Source: Lutjanus erythropterus (lineage: Eukaryota; Chordata; Actinopteri; Lutjaniformes; Lutjanidae). Taken from it: DNA of 64,000 nt. Location of the stretch: positions 43,897,733 to 43,961,732 of the forward strand of contig CM034593.1 of NCBI GenBank assembly GCA_020091685.1, given 5' to 3'. Positions within the stretch are counted from its first letter, which is position 1, and each line of letters begins with the position of its first letter. Position numbers and translations under genes: made by a program. Shown piece by piece: positions 50,358 to 62,499 of the stretch. The notes under the pieces are model-generated. The model was not told the DNA's origin and did no database searches. It worked only from the letters and a program-made list of their open reading frames with translations.

Positions 50358-50363
50358 TATAAA
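50358..50363 (+). promoter_or_regulatory. TATA box candidate of the TRIM gene
   Basis: CTATAAATG sits 218 bases upstream of the ATG at 50576, with no upstream acceptor needed to explain the 5' UTR. Confidence 0.4.
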
Positions 50364-50575
50364 TGTCAGCAGAGAACAGCTTTGTCTCTGGTTTGACAAG
50401 GAGTTGTAGGATCACAGCAGCCTGTGGTTGGACTCTCTCTGGACATCTTACTCACTGACAGCACCAGACTCGGCTGACTTGCTTATATTCACAGTTTGGG
50501 GAATCACCCATGACACAAACTGACTAAAGACTATTCTGATTCAGAGTTTTTCCCATATTTGTCTCATCTATCATC

Positions 50576-53500
50576 ATGGCTGAGTCTAGTTTCCCTCTAC
50601 CACCAGAGGCTTACTGTCCCCTGTGTGTGGACGGACTGAGAGACCCGGTCACCATCCCCTGTGGTGACACCTACTGCCTGGAGTGCATCAAGATCTACTG
50701 GGACCAGTTTGACCACATGGGCGTGTACAGCTGCCCACAGTGCCGTGCAACCTTCACACCACGGCCTGTGCTGAGACGTAATCTGCCCGATGTGAACCAC
50801 GAGCCACGGCGCCAGCTTCCGGAGCTGACTCCTTTCCCCTACATGCACAGGGAATCCTTCTGCGACTTCTGCGTCGGCCGACGCAACAGGGCCGTCAAGT
50901 CTTGCCTCATGTGTCTTGCCTACTACTGCGAAACACACGTCAAGCCACATTACGAGTCGTCCACCTTCAAGAGACACAAGCTGGTGGATGAGACAGGCCA
51001 CCTGGACAGGAAGATCTGTCCCCAGCATGAGAAAGGCCTGGAGCTGTTCTGTCGCTCCGACCAGATGTGCATCTGTGTGCTGTGTACTGTTAGAGAGCAC
51101 CGCAGCCACAACATCACCTCAGCTGAAGAGGAGCGCATCGAGAAACAAGTGAGTCCGAATACTTTGTGAGTCAATATGTGTGACATTCTAACTTTGTATG
51201 CAGTGAAATTCATTAAAAACCCCTAAAAATGTCCATTACAGGGTCTCAGTTGTGCAATCAGTATCTCATTTTCATCAGTTTAATGAACATTGGATTTTGG
51301 AGAAGAGAAGGACTCATTCACACCGAGGCCAAATCCCAAATTATCCACAATGACAGATTGTACATACATCTCTGAACAAGTGCCCCCACAAAGCAATTAC
51401 ATTATGATGGAACCATGTTGGCCATTGTCATGCTTTTCTATGTTGTTCTAGCAATTTTTGGGTTGATACTATTTGTTACACAGATTTGGTGCAAAATTTA
51501 ACCAATTTTGACCACTCAGCATTTCATAAAAATTGTCAAAAGTCCCTCCAAAATAGCATAGTTTGGAGATTTCCATTAGAATTGCATTTTTCAGTGATTG
51601 GATGGTGAGCACTACTATTATGGTGATTGCTCAAACAGTGCCTTATTTTCAGGATATGTAGAAAAGCCATCCATACTGTGGAGGATCAGGTCTCTAGTAT
51701 CATAGAGTTCCCTGTAGGTCATTGGCAGTGAGGTCAAGTTTAAAAAAAATGGTCTCATTACAATGAAATGATTACTATGGTGACATCATTATACATGAAT
51801 ACAACTGGGCTCAGTGAATCCACAAGAGTCTTAACATTCCTGCCATATTCAATTTCTGATATTCCAGTATTGTTTCATGGACCTCAGTGTGCAGAAATAT
51901 TCAAATACCACTTTTAGAATAGGTGTAAATAACACATTCAAAAAACAAAAACAACTGCATGTTTTTTGTCCAAAACTAGGATGGGATTAGCCATTTTCAT
52001 TCAAATATCTTGAAGTGAGAAAAAAAGTGATACCACTGGATTCCTTAGGTTTTATAGTTATAGTAATACCAGTGTGCTCATTCTACCTTTAAAAGCGAGC
52101 CTGCTACAGCCTCTGACAGAGAATAATGTTAGCTGAGGACGAGGGTGTCCTAGAGTTTATCAATGCAGTAGGTAGAGCTGTGAGAGGCTGTTTTGGCGCC
52201 CTCTGGGGCTCTTGGTTTCCTCGCACAGCGTGTGATGCATGTGTACATAGTGGCAAGTTCTTATTGTTGTGTTTTCCAACAGAAAGTCTTGGTGATCACC
52301 CAGTCTGAAGTCCAGCACATCATTCAGGAGAGGATGAAGGAGCTGCAGGAGCTCAAACATAATGTGGATGTGTTAAAAGTAAGATCAGACATCACCTACT
52401 CAAAGATACAGTATTGTTTCTTTGTGCTTTAAGGTGCAATATGACACTATGTATTTGTTTTACAAAAAAAAAGCCACTCAGTATAGAACTGTGCATCATC
52501 TTGCGGTAGTATTAAATGTCACATCACATCCCTTTTCTAAAACCTCTCAACAAACCTTTCAGAGTGCTGCCCAGCGAGCACAGACAGAAAGTGACAAGAC
52601 ATTCCACGAGATGCTGCAGGCGGTGGAGCGCTGGAAGGCTGAAATCAATCAGATGATAATGGCCAACATGCAGTCAGCGATGTCGCAGGCTGAGGGCTAC
52701 GTGGACCGTCTGGAGCAGGAGATTCTGGAGCTGCAGCGCAGAGATGCAGAGCTACGGCAGATTCTCGAAACAGAAGACAACATTCACTTTCTGCAGGTAC
52801 TGAAAGATCATACAGGAAATAACAGAATTCAGGCTTTAATGCTAGTCATGTAACATAACACTGATGGAATCTTTAAGACTTTTTAGGTGTAAAAGCTCCA
52901 TGCACTCTTTAAAGCTACTACAATGAGAAAGAAGATGAAAGAAGCCTGTGTTAATGCTTTTCTTGACAAAGTTACAGTGAGGAGTGCATTTACTGTACTG
53001 TAAAAAAAGAAAGTTAAAGTTTCAAGTCAGCTTACTGCAAAAGATTGTCAAGTTTTGAACAAACTTCAGACTTTTATGTTGCAAAAAAAAAAGAAAAAAA
53101 CAAATAATGATCTGTAGTCTTAGTTTATAATCTTTAGTTGATATAATTAATTTTCTTCTTTATATAAACTTGAATCTTTTGAGTTTCAGAAACTCAAAAA
53201 CAAAACAAACAAACAAAAAATTATTGGTCACAGTGAGCTGTGAACCTTATCTCTTTAAATGAGGTTATGAAACAATTTTTGAAATGCTTTCTTTATGAGT
53301 TTCTAAAAGTTTCAAGTTTTCAAGTATACATCTAAAATAGAGAAGTAAATTCTCTTAATAAAAACTTAGTTGGTGAAACTTTGGTAAAGACTTAACTCTT
53401 AATTTAAGACTTTGAGTTGAAATTTTAATTGTTCTCAACTTTTTCCTTTTCACTGTAAAAAGTAAAAGTTGAGAAAACTTACTTTTTTCTTCAGATAAAC

Positions 53501-55745
53501 TGAATGCTTTGGATTTTAGAAACTCAAAACATTGTATTTGAAAAAAATATTGAGTAAATTGATTGAAGTGAAAGTAAATGTTAAAAGTTTAGAAGGAATT
53601 TAATTTTTCATAACATAAAAAAGACATCAGGTTTGCAGCTCACTGTGACTAATTTTGTTTCTGTTTGTTTCTAAAACAATTCAACTTTATCAAAAGAAGA
53701 AAAGTAAATTATCTACTTATCAACTAAAGATTATAGGTCAGCAACACTTTTTAAAAGTTAAAACTTAAGAGTTTGAGTTGGGCTCAAAACTCAAAAATCT
53801 ATTGCAGTGTGTTGCCTCGAAATTTTAAGTCATCTCAACTATTATTTACAATGTTTACAGTGCTGCTAAAAAGAAGCAGATTTTTTATTTAGATCATTTT
53901 AATTTTGATATTATATTTTGTGGGTATGAAGGTGGAAACACTACCGCTCTTGTCCACAGGGGTCTTCAAAATCAACAAAACATGAAAACTCCTCCAGTAT
54001 CAACTTATATTGTTTATGTTCTTGTTGTGAGGCAAAGCAACTTGTGTTTCTGCCTCGTTGACTGTATCATGGAGCTCCTGTTTCTTTCTTGTTGAATAGA
54101 ATTTTCCGACTCTGTGTGTTCCTCCTGAGGCCATGGTGCCCAAAGTGCTCATCAACCCTCAGTTCTCCTTTGGAGAGATGAGCAAGACAGCCACAGAGAT
54201 GAAGGAACATCTGGATGACATCTGTAAGAAGGAATTGAGCAAAATCTCCAAGACAGGTTTGTGTCCCTAGAGAATATTGAAAAAATATCTTTATACTGTG
54301 AAAACTTTACAATAGACCATTAACGGTATATTCTAATGCTGTATCACCTTCACAGTCAGTGAAACCCCTGTGTACATACTTTTGCCAAGAAATGGAGACA
54401 AACGACTCAAAGGTAAATATCTGTCAACTGAAATATGTAAAGTTTTACCTGTAAGCACACATGAATATAGTTCGATTGATTTGATTTGATTCATTTCATT
54501 TGTGTAGTTATGTATTTCACCCAAGATTAATTTACACTCTTTTCAATGTTAGTTTTTGCCTCTTACATGTAGAGATTTCTCTGGATTCTCTGAATCTTTT
54601 TATGATATTATGGATCGCGCAGAATGTTCCAAACAGCTGTTTTTGACCATTCCACAACTTTCCCTGTCTTTTGTTGCCCCTGTCCCAATTTTTTTGGCAC
54701 GTTTTACAGGCATCAAACTCAAAATGAGTGTAAAATTTATGACAACCAGGAAAGTTTATCAGTTTGAAGTTTAAATATAATGTCTTTGTACTGTATTCAA
54801 CTGAATACATGTCAGAAATGATTTGCAAATCACTGCATCCTGTTTGTAGACAACATCACAACTTTTTTGGAATTAGGGTTGTACTTACTTACTTTCTTAC
54901 TAAAATGTATCACAAAATGATGTGTGTCTGTGTTTTCATATCCAAACAGTTCCTTCCAGAGTTGATTTTCAGGAGCCAAAGGCCAGGACAGACTTCTTAA
55001 GATGTGAGTAAATCATTGAGGGTTCAGATACTGCCTATCACTGTTTTCAGAAACAATGTAACTACTTTGACCTATTTGTTTTGCCTTGACAGCAGTATGC
55101 ATTTATACCTATTGATGTATTGTTCTCAGATATTTAGTTATTGTGGGTAAAAAAAACAGAGGGATGAATGAATGAAGAAATGTGTATCGTGTGTGCCTTT
55201 CAGACTCCTGCAAGATGTCCTTCGATACAAACACAGTCTACAAAGAGCTGGTGCTGTCGGATGGGAACCAGAGGGTCACGCGTAAGAAAACGGTCCAGTT
55301 TTATCCAGATCATCCCGAACGCTTTGATGGTTTCTCCCAGGTGCTGTGCAAAGAGCCTCTGACTGGCTTCAGATTTTACTGGGAGGCCGAGTGGAGTGGG
55401 GAGTTTTCCATCGGTGTGGCCTACAAGAGCATCAGTCGCAAGGGGAAGAATTCGCACAGCCTGCTCGGCTACAACGACAAGTCCTGGAGTCTCCTCTGCT
55501 CAGACTCTGGCTACTCCGCCTGGTACAACAAAGTGGACCGAGACCTTCCCGATGCTCCCAGGGCCACACGGATCGGTGTGTACCTGGATTACGCAGGCAA
55601 CACCGTGGCCTTTTACTCGGTATCAGAGACTATGGAGCTCATCCACAGGTTCAAAACTCAGTTCAGTGAGCCTTTGTATGCTGGTTTCGGTGTGGGCTCC
55701 TCTGTTACCCTGTGCCAGCTGAAGCAGAATCCCACACCTTACTGA
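50576..55745 (+). CDS. TRIM E3 ubiquitin ligase with RING, B-boxes, coiled coil and B30.2 (finTRIM/TRIM16-like)
   Basis: Seven exons are 50576-51148, 52283-52378, 52563-52796, 54100-54256, 54356-54412, 54950-55003 and 55204-55745. All have GT/AG junctions and matching phases and give about 570 residues. Exon 1 encodes a C3HC4 RING (CPLCVDGLRDPVTIPCGDTY.. to CPQCRATF, residues 15-60) and two B-box-like zinc modules (CDFCVGRRNRAVKSCLMC; CPQHEKGLELFCRSD). Exons 2-3 are heptad-rich coiled coil. Exon 7 is PRY-SPRY: LSDGNQRVTRK, YPDHPERFDGFSQVLC, FYWEAEWSGEFSIGVAYKSI, WSLLCSDSGYSAWYN, IGVYLDYAGNTVAFYSV. The RING transfers ubiquitin; B30.2 selects targets. Many teleost members act in antiviral signalling, but this one's target is unknown. 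Exons 5 and 6 (57 and 54 nt) are both phase 1-1. Confidence 0.93.
52998..53870. mobile_element. Nested AT-rich MITEs (CACTGTAAAAA family) in TRIM intron 3
   Basis: Start-like ACTGTAAAAAAAGAAAG at 52998 and CACTGTAAAAAGTAAAAGTT at 53451, with opposite-facing ends such as TTTACAATGTTTACAGTG near 53846-53863. GGGCTCAAAACTCAAAAATC is shared with 25.5 kb. At least two copies seem stacked. Confidence 0.5.
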
Positions 55746-55749
55746 GATT

Positions 55750-56340
55750 TGAAAAGCAGGGACAAGTCCAGTCGGCGATTTGAGTGGGGATGCTGTCCTG
55801 CTTATTAGCAAAATTACCAAAATATATCCCCTTTATTAACTTTCTATTCCCTTGTAACAGAGAGAGTGCAGGGGCAGAGGGGTTTTTTTTAGTTAAATAT
55901 TTTGGTCTGCCTGAGTCACTGATCCTGTTATGGTAATAACACAATGCTTATATTCAGCTGTGGCATTTTTATGAACAGTTAATAAGTTGTGTCTGAAACA
56001 ATCTGCACATTGATGACAATAACATGCTTGTAAGTTTGTTTGTTATATAACAAGTACAAAACAAAAATCTGCACACTGTTTCAAACTTTTTAAGTTTTTA
56101 TTGTCTTACAAGAGAGCAACTTTAGCAATTATGGTGTGAACCAATTACATAAAACATTTGATAAGACTAAAATATGTACTGTAATACATTGAGTAATTAT
56201 AAGACAAACATTCAAAATCAAATCATTAAACTTTCAACAGATTTGAACAAGCGTATCTGTGCAGAATGTATCTGAATATATATTTCATGTATAAAAAAAA
56301 CAATATAGTTTGTGATCATCACCTCTATTATTAATGCCTT
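55750..56340. other. 3' UTR of the TRIM gene and spacer
   Basis: No further coding sequence. A canonical AATAAA for the TRIM transcript is not obvious before the MITE at 56341. Confidence 0.4.
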
Positions 56341-57017
56341 AAAGGGACAGTTCGCCGCAAAATCAAAAATAAAGCAGGAACTACTTCTTTGTTGTAGAAA
56401 GTAAGGTGCAGAAAGAATACAATTCCAACATGAAACTGCTCACAACTTCAGCAAGCGTTTGATACAATTGATTGAAGTCAGCCTGTGTTAGACATGACAG
56501 ATAGATGGTTCATCCATTTTTGAAAGTGTCTGCCCTTTTCCAAACAGTTTCTAAGGATGACTTCCCAGATGGTTCTGTGCAATAAACCATCTGGGAAGTC
56601 ATCTTTATCTGTGATTTACAAAGTGGTCTTGATCTGATTGTCTGAGATTGATTGTTTCTGTCTCCAGTAAATACCCAGGGGGATTTGCAGCGAAAGTCTC
56701 ATTCCAGTAAATCTCAGTTCTCAGTTTTCTTTCTACCAAACTACACTCACAGAAGGAAACATGCAACTACTCATGAACGACAGGCTCATAATCATGACAG
56801 GCCTGGTTTTGAACATTAATTGTGTCCTCCATTGAGCTTTAACCTCTCATCCATGAGATCAGGAACCAAAAGTGACTGATTCCTTTCTGATGCAACAGTG
56901 AGGAGTAAGTTGAAACGGGTGAGAGATGAGTTTTTGCCCTTTTCCGAACAGTTTCTAAGGTTCTGTGTAATAAATCATCTGGCATGTCAGATTTGATTTG
57001 GGGTTATCTGTCCCTTT
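56341..57017. mobile_element. 677-bp MITE of the AAAGGGACAGTTC family, diverged interior
   Basis: The left end is AAAGGGACAGTTCGCCGC followed by AAAATCAAAAATA. The right end, on the minus strand, is AAAGGGACAGATAACCCC followed by AAATCAAAT. The interior keeps CATGAAACTGCTCACAAC but also has new sequence, including the segment TGCCCTTTTCCRAACAGTTT present twice (about 56531 and 56938) and a perfect hairpin. Confidence 0.7.
56556..56603. other. Perfect 19-bp stem hairpin
   Basis: GATGACTTCCCAGATGGTT (56556-56574) is followed after ten bases by its exact reverse complement at 56585-56603. It lies inside the MITE at 56341-57017. Confidence 0.85.
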
Positions 57018-57067
57018 AAAGATATCTTGAAGACATTGTACAATATATCTAATATATAAATATCTGC

Positions 57068-57913
57068 TTATAGACAATTGCATTTCCTGTACAGTTTCCT
57101 TGTCCTATATAGATACAGGAGAGGTGGGACAAAACCTGTTATGACAAAGATACAAGTATTTATAGAGAAAATTATAAAAAACAGGTGGTCTGATATTCCT
57201 CCCTGAATAGCTGTCACAACTACCGTTGAGAGCTGAAACACAGTTGTGTACACCAGATTAATCAAAATGATCTTAAAAGCCCTTTTCTTTACACTGTTAC
57301 CCCTGTGTTGGTCCTTCTGCCCCTCTCCTGGTCCAGGGCGTTTCAGAGCTCTGAGAACTGAGCAGCAGCAGAAAGCCATCAGCTGCAAGAAGAACTGATA
57401 CAAAGCTGATATCATAAAGAAAGTCACTCTTCGTGAATTGAAAGAGATGTTAACAATCGACACCACAATGACAACCAGCCAAGAAGCACAGCAACAGGCC
57501 ACCTTGTACCTCAAAGGTTTCCACCTGAGGAACAGCACAGGATGGACGGTTGCCAGGTATTGTTCCAGGCAGATATAACTCTGGACAAGGGGACGCATTA
57601 TACAGAATATTACACTCGAGATCCTAAAAAGTTTTCTGAAGAGATGGATAGTCAGGTAGCGCTGCAGGAAATACAAAATGCCTGAGAGAGAGAGAAGGAT
57701 CTCAACAACAATCTGGTTGAGGGAGATGAAATCCAAGGCGATCTTCTCTCGTCTTGTCTTCATGATGAGCCAGAGGACGTAGCCATTGATGGGGAGACCA
57801 AAGAGGAGGTTTGCTGCGTACACAAATCCTGCCAGAGTATCCTTCACAATATGCATGGCATTTTCTTCACGGAGCGCACTTAGGGCTGTACAGTTGATGG
57901 TGCAAAAGTCCAT
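57068..57913 (-). CDS. Rhodopsin-like (class A) orphan GPCR
   Basis: A single coding exon of 281 residues starts at 57913, right after an acceptor (poly-T then ATTAG|GAAGAAA). The extracellular N-terminus has NCT. Seven membrane segments lie near residues 28-51, 60-83, 97-120, 138-158, 163-186, 213-236 and 243-268. Motifs are INGYVLW in TM1, LEQYLATVHP at the end of TM3 (EQY where most receptors have DRY), CSVLRALKRPGPGEG entering loop 3, KKRAFKIILINLVY at TM6, and VPPLLYLYR in TM7 in place of NPxxY. The C-tail is short with two cysteines that could be palmitoylated. It is an intact paralogue of the frameshifted gene at 24291-25137, in opposite orientation. The PVLxLRxKPLRY block recalls P2Y/lipid-type receptors, but I cannot assign a ligand. 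Confidence 0.85.
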   Translation of the reverse strand: MDFCTINCTALSALREENAMHIVKDTLAGFVYAANLLFGLPINGYVLWLIMKTRREKIALDFISLNQIVVEILLSLSGILYFLQRYLTIHLFRKLFRISSVIFCIMRPLVQSYICLEQYLATVHPVLFLRWKPLRYKVACCCASWLVVIVVSIVNISFNSRRVTFFMISALYQFFLQLMAFCCCSVLRALKRPGPGEGQKDQHRGNSVKKRAFKIILINLVYTTVFQLSTVVVTAIQGGISDHLFFIIFSINTCIFVITGFVPPLLYLYRTRKLYRKCNCL

Positions 57914-57919
57914 TTTCTT

Positions 57920-59640
57920 CCTAATAAAAAAAAAAAAACATTAATCAACACTTGGTTGCTTAATATATTGTATTGTATTGCATGTACAGTGATGCACAAA
58001 AGTCAAAGTCACACTGTAAATGTTCATGTTTATGTCATCATTTATGTCATATTACATACACATGGCTTATTGGTCAGTTCTAAGGTCTGATATTTCTTTA
58101 TAGCAGACCATTGCTATGTATAAAGGACAAATTGCTATGGACAGATCTGATAAACTCTGGAGGCGCAAAAAAATTAAATCAATATTTTCTGTGAAATTTT
58201 TCTTTTTTCTTTTTTTTTTCTGGTAAATAACCATGTAATAAGTGTGATAATGTACAGTGAGCAGTTCATTATTGCGAAATAATGATTGACAGTGTTCGGG
58301 TTCTGTATAATTACATGATTACTGATCTTATTCTTTACTTATTTATGTCTCTTAAATTATATTATCAGAATCCCTGTGTGTTTATTTGCAAATGTTTATT
58401 TATCTTGCACTATGCTTTATTAAATTAAATGTTCATAGTGTCATTATTTATGTCATTGTATTGTAATAAAGGCTTATACATTTAATAGACTTTGGCTAAT
58501 AATTAAATGATGTATCACCCATCCTTGACAACTGGAACAAATTATGTTCTACCAAAATAAACTTTAAAAGTTATCGTACCGACACTCTAATTCTAATTGG
58601 AAAACATATTCTTTAGGGAGATGTTTATATGTAATATTTGTAAACTATTAAATGTTTTGGTTTGCTTTATTATTATATTTTTTAAATTGCTTAACTTGCT
58701 CTGTGCCAGAAAACACCTTTGTCCCAGACAGGAAGTCACAACTTCAAACCATAAAAAATGTGTTAAAAGACTTGACGGTCTAAAACTAACAATACCTACA
58801 AATGTCCTATTATAATCATCTTCGTTTTTGAATCTTTTTTTTTTTTTATGAAAATGTTGGCCCTTTAAAATTGTGTCCTAGATTTCTGTCAGATTTTTAC
58901 AAAAACATAATTTGATCATAATAATCATACCATCAACTCATAAGCCCTTCTGAATCAAAGCTAAATGAAAATTATGGTTTAAAAATATGAATTTTGATTA
59001 GCATTACACAAATCTCAGCAACTTTAAAAAAATCAAATAAAATGGCTGCTCAATTATGCAACTATGCTGTGAAGTGAAAATGTGAATTTTGTCACCTCCA
59101 TGAGTTTTTCCATCTGATGGAGTTGACATCTGCATTCAATTAAAAAAAATCAATCACTTGGTTGGCCCATTACAATGTTCAATAGCCAACAGTTTGATCT
59201 TTTAAAATGTATTTTCCCTGCATAATTGAGATATATGACGTATATTTTAAACACTCTAACAGCATAAACTTTTTCCTACCTGGAGGTTGTGAGTCTTCAA
59301 CCACGTCTGTGAGGCTACACATCCTGAACATCATTATGGAGGCATATTCTTTACATATTCAAACACCCAACTAAACACGTATACAACACTGTTTTACATC
59401 TTCACCACTAAACATACACAAAGCTGAGCCAGGGCCCTATATGCGAGCTTACAGGTGTTGGAGGCAGTCAAACAGCCAACTAACTGCCAACTGCTGTAGT
59501 GAACATCCAGTGAAATAATATTTAAGAAAAACAGCGAAAATGTTCTTTTAACGCAGTAATCCACATGTTAAACTAGAAAAACTGCATTTCCTGGAGAAAA
59601 TGCAGTGGGAATGTTTAATGCTGAAAAGAATTTGAAAAAA
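57920..59640. other. Upstream region of the intact GPCR gene
   Basis: AT-rich. On the minus strand CCTCCAG|GTAGG at 59280 could be the donor of a noncoding first exon for the receptor (low support). Nothing else was recognised. Confidence 0.3.
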
Positions 59641-59644
59641 GCTG

Positions 59645-60235
59645 CTGAAAACGCTATTACTGTAGCACAAAGTATGCAGAAGCAGTACAAGTTCAAAGTT
59701 GAGTAGGTTTGAAGATTATAAAATTACGGTGAAAAAAAGTTGAAGAGTGTAAAAAGTTGAAGAGTGTAAAAAGTATAAAATTTGCAAAGGTTGAAGAGTA
59801 ATCGTCTAAAAGTGCTGAAAACGCTGAACAGAGTGATAGTTCAATGGTTTCTGTACCAAAAAGTATGAGGAAGCAGTACAAGTTCAAATTTGAGTAGCTG
59901 TGAAGATTTCTCCCATAGACTTACATTGTAAAAAATGTTTTTAAAAAAGTGGAAGAGTGTAAAAACAATAAAAGTGAAGACTAATAGGCTAAAAGTGCTG
60001 AAAGAGCTGAGCAGAGTGATGGTTGAATGGTTTCTGTAGCACAACATATGCAGAAGTAGTGCAAGTTCAAAGTTGAGTAGGTTTGAAGATTTCTCCCATA
60101 GACCTACATAGTAAAATGTTGTTAAAAAAAGTTTTACAGTGCAAAAACTATAAAAGTGAAAAGCTAAAAAGTAATAGCAGCAATGTCCTAAAACAGCTGA
60201 GCAGTACCTGTAGCACCAAGTATTTAAGTTTAAGT
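59645..60235. repeat. Tandem satellite, about 190-bp unit, three copies
   Basis: The words CAGAAGYAGTRCAAGTTCAA, GTTGAGTAGGTTTGAAGATT and TTGAATGGTTTCTGTAGCAC recur at spacings of roughly 185-195 bases. A fourth partial unit follows the TAG array at 60833-60980. Confidence 0.75.
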
Positions 60236-60835
60236 AGTAGTTTTTTACTAGCAGTAGTAATAATAGTTTTACAGTGTAGTAGTAGTAGAAGTAGTAGAAG
60301 TGGTAGAAGTAGTAGTAGTAGTGTTACAAATGGTAGTAGTAGTAGAAGTTGTCGTTGTAGTTGTAAAAGTAGTAGTAGAAGTAGTAATAGTAGATGTAGT
60401 ACTAGAAGTGGTAGTAGTAGTAGAAGTAGTAGTAGTAGTAGTAGTAGTACTAGTAGAAGTAGTAGAAGTATTAATACTAGTAGAAATAGTAGATGTAGTT
60501 GTAGAAGTAGTAGTAGTAGTAATAGCAGAAGTGGTAGAAGTGGTAGTAGAAATAGTAATAGTAATAGTAGTAGTAGAAGAAATAGTAGTAGTAGTGGAAG
60601 TAATAATGTAGCAGAAGTAGCAGTAGAAGTAGTAGTAATAGCAGAAGTAGTAGTAGTAGTAGTAGAAGAAGAAATAGTAGAAGTAGTAGTAGAAGCAGAA
60701 GTAGTAGTAGTAGTAGTAGAAGTAGTAGTAATAGTAGTAGAAGTAGTAGTACTAGTAGTAGAAGTACTAGTAGTAGTAGTAGAAGTAGTAGTAGAAGCAT
60801 TAGTAGTAATAGAAGCATTAGTAGTAGTAGAAGTA
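60236..60835. repeat. About 600-bp imperfect (TAG)n/(AGAAGT)n array
   Basis: Almost pure TAG and GAAGTAG units with point variants. It opens frames in several phases (Ser/Arg-, Val/Glu- and Leu-rich) that are artefacts of the triplet repeat. Confidence 0.9.
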
Positions 60836-61138
60836 GGTTTGAAGATTTCTCTCATAGAGTTCCATTGTAAAAACTGGTTAAAAAAGGTTTTACAGTGTAA
60901 AAAAGTGAGAAAGCTCAAAAGTAATGGCTGCAATGTCCTAAAAAAGCTGAACAGATTAGTAGCTGTTTTAGCTGTAGTAGCTATTTTACTATGCTATTAA
61001 AAAATAGCATAGTAAAATAGTAAAACAAGCAAACTCCTTTATAGTTGTATACAGAATTGCCTTGCAGCCCACATCCAAGTGGGAGATTTTGTTCTACTTT
61101 TAGGTCTTAGCTAAACTAGTTGGCTATTTCTGTTGTAA

Positions 61139-61258
<120 letters not shown>

Positions 61259-61259
61259 A

Positions 61260-61940
61260 TTGGTCACCAGAAACAGGCACATACTGTAGGACCATTTTCG
61301 GTCCTTGGTCCTTTTCCATCGTCACACCGTCCTCCTCGCCCTCCAGTGAGGTTCAGCTCACACACGGTGAAGTCTGGAGGAGGTTCAGACAAAACAGAAG
61401 GACTAGACATGATAGTGAGGCATCACAGAGCTGATATGACCTTCATATGAGGCTACACAGGGATCCCAGTCAGAGTTCACAGGCTTTCCTGACTGAGTCA
61501 CTCACCAAGGAGTGGCTGTGGATTGCCACTTCCTAATCAGGGCTGGGGTGAACTGACTGTTTATACAAGGATATTAATTCCTCATTTGTAGACTCCGTTT
61601 TATTCATACAGGCCTATTTACAGCCTATCAAAAGTAAATGGACACGCAAAAGTTTGAAATGTACAGCAGCTTCTTACCCCGTCTCAGTTCAAAGAGGTAT
61701 GACGACATCCAGCATAATGCCTAGACTGATGAAACAGGAATAAATAACCCTCACAAATCCTCCAGGGCCCATAAGATGTTTAACAAACCTTGTTAAGTTG
61801 AGTGATGTCAGAGTCAGAATGAGGTGAGGATTCCTGACATTCCCTGGCTATAAAGCAACATTTGTTCTACATTATAAGAGTTTAGATATGAGCTCATTGT
61901 TCCTTTTAAAGTATTACCAAAGTAGGACGCAGAGGCAGAG
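61260..61940. other. Intergenic DNA, no gene recognised
   Basis: Unique-looking sequence of moderate GC with no splice-framed open frame. Confidence 0.4.
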
Positions 61941-61942
61941 AC

Positions 61943-61966
61943 TTTATATATATATATATATATACA
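61943..61966. repeat. (TA)n microsatellite
   Basis: Alternating TA run of about 11 units. Confidence 0.8.
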
Positions 61967-62039
61967 TATCTGGTACAATAGTGCCCCCTAATGGCCATTT
62001 TATAGAGTGCATTGGAATCAGCAATGATCTTGAAATCCA

Positions 62040-62490
62040 AGTTTACCCAAAACTTAAAATTCAGTCATTATGTACTCACCTTCATGCCGATTGAAGGTTG
62101 GGTTTTGTTTTTTAGTCCACAAAACACTGCTGGAGTTTCACAATAGAAGTGAATGGTGACCAGTTTTCAAACTGAAAAAAAGCTACAGTGAAGATTCAGG
62201 CTAAAAACGTGGTGTAAATGTATTTCAAGTCAACCTGGTATGTTGGGGCTTAGGAGACGTGGATTACACCAGACGAGCACTATGGAGGTATTTTATGTTT
62301 CTCTGTTGTTCTTTTCCATTTGAAAACTGGTCACCATACACTTCCATTGTTTGGGAGATCCTGCACACAGTTTTCCTGTGAAACTCCAGCAGAGGTATGT
62401 GGACTAACAAAATAAACCCAGCCTTCAATCAGTATGAAGGTGAGTGGATAATGACTGAATTTTCGTTTATAGGTGAACTATCCCTTTAAA
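62040..62490. mobile_element. MITE with AAAGGGATAGTTCACC-type ends
   Basis: The right end, on the minus strand, is AAAGGGATAGTTCACCTATA then AATTCAGTCATTATCC and ACTCACCTTCAT. The left end has the same words (AAAATTCAGTCATTATGTAC, TCACCTTCATGCCGATTG) but has lost its outermost bases. Inner arms also pair: TCCACAAAACACTGCTGGAG with CTCCAGCAGAGGTATGTGGA. This family is different from the AAAGGGACAG elements. Confidence 0.7.
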
Positions 62491-62499
62491 GGAATTCTA

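Noticed and set aside
50597..51109. 170-codon minus-strand open frame
   Set aside because: Antisense shadow of the GC-rich first exon of the TRIM gene, with no recognisable domain.
60083..61000. 305-codon Ser/Arg- and Val-rich open frame on +, and Leu-rich frames on -
   Set aside because: They are translations of the TAG triplet array and satellite; long frames in several phases are expected from such repeats.
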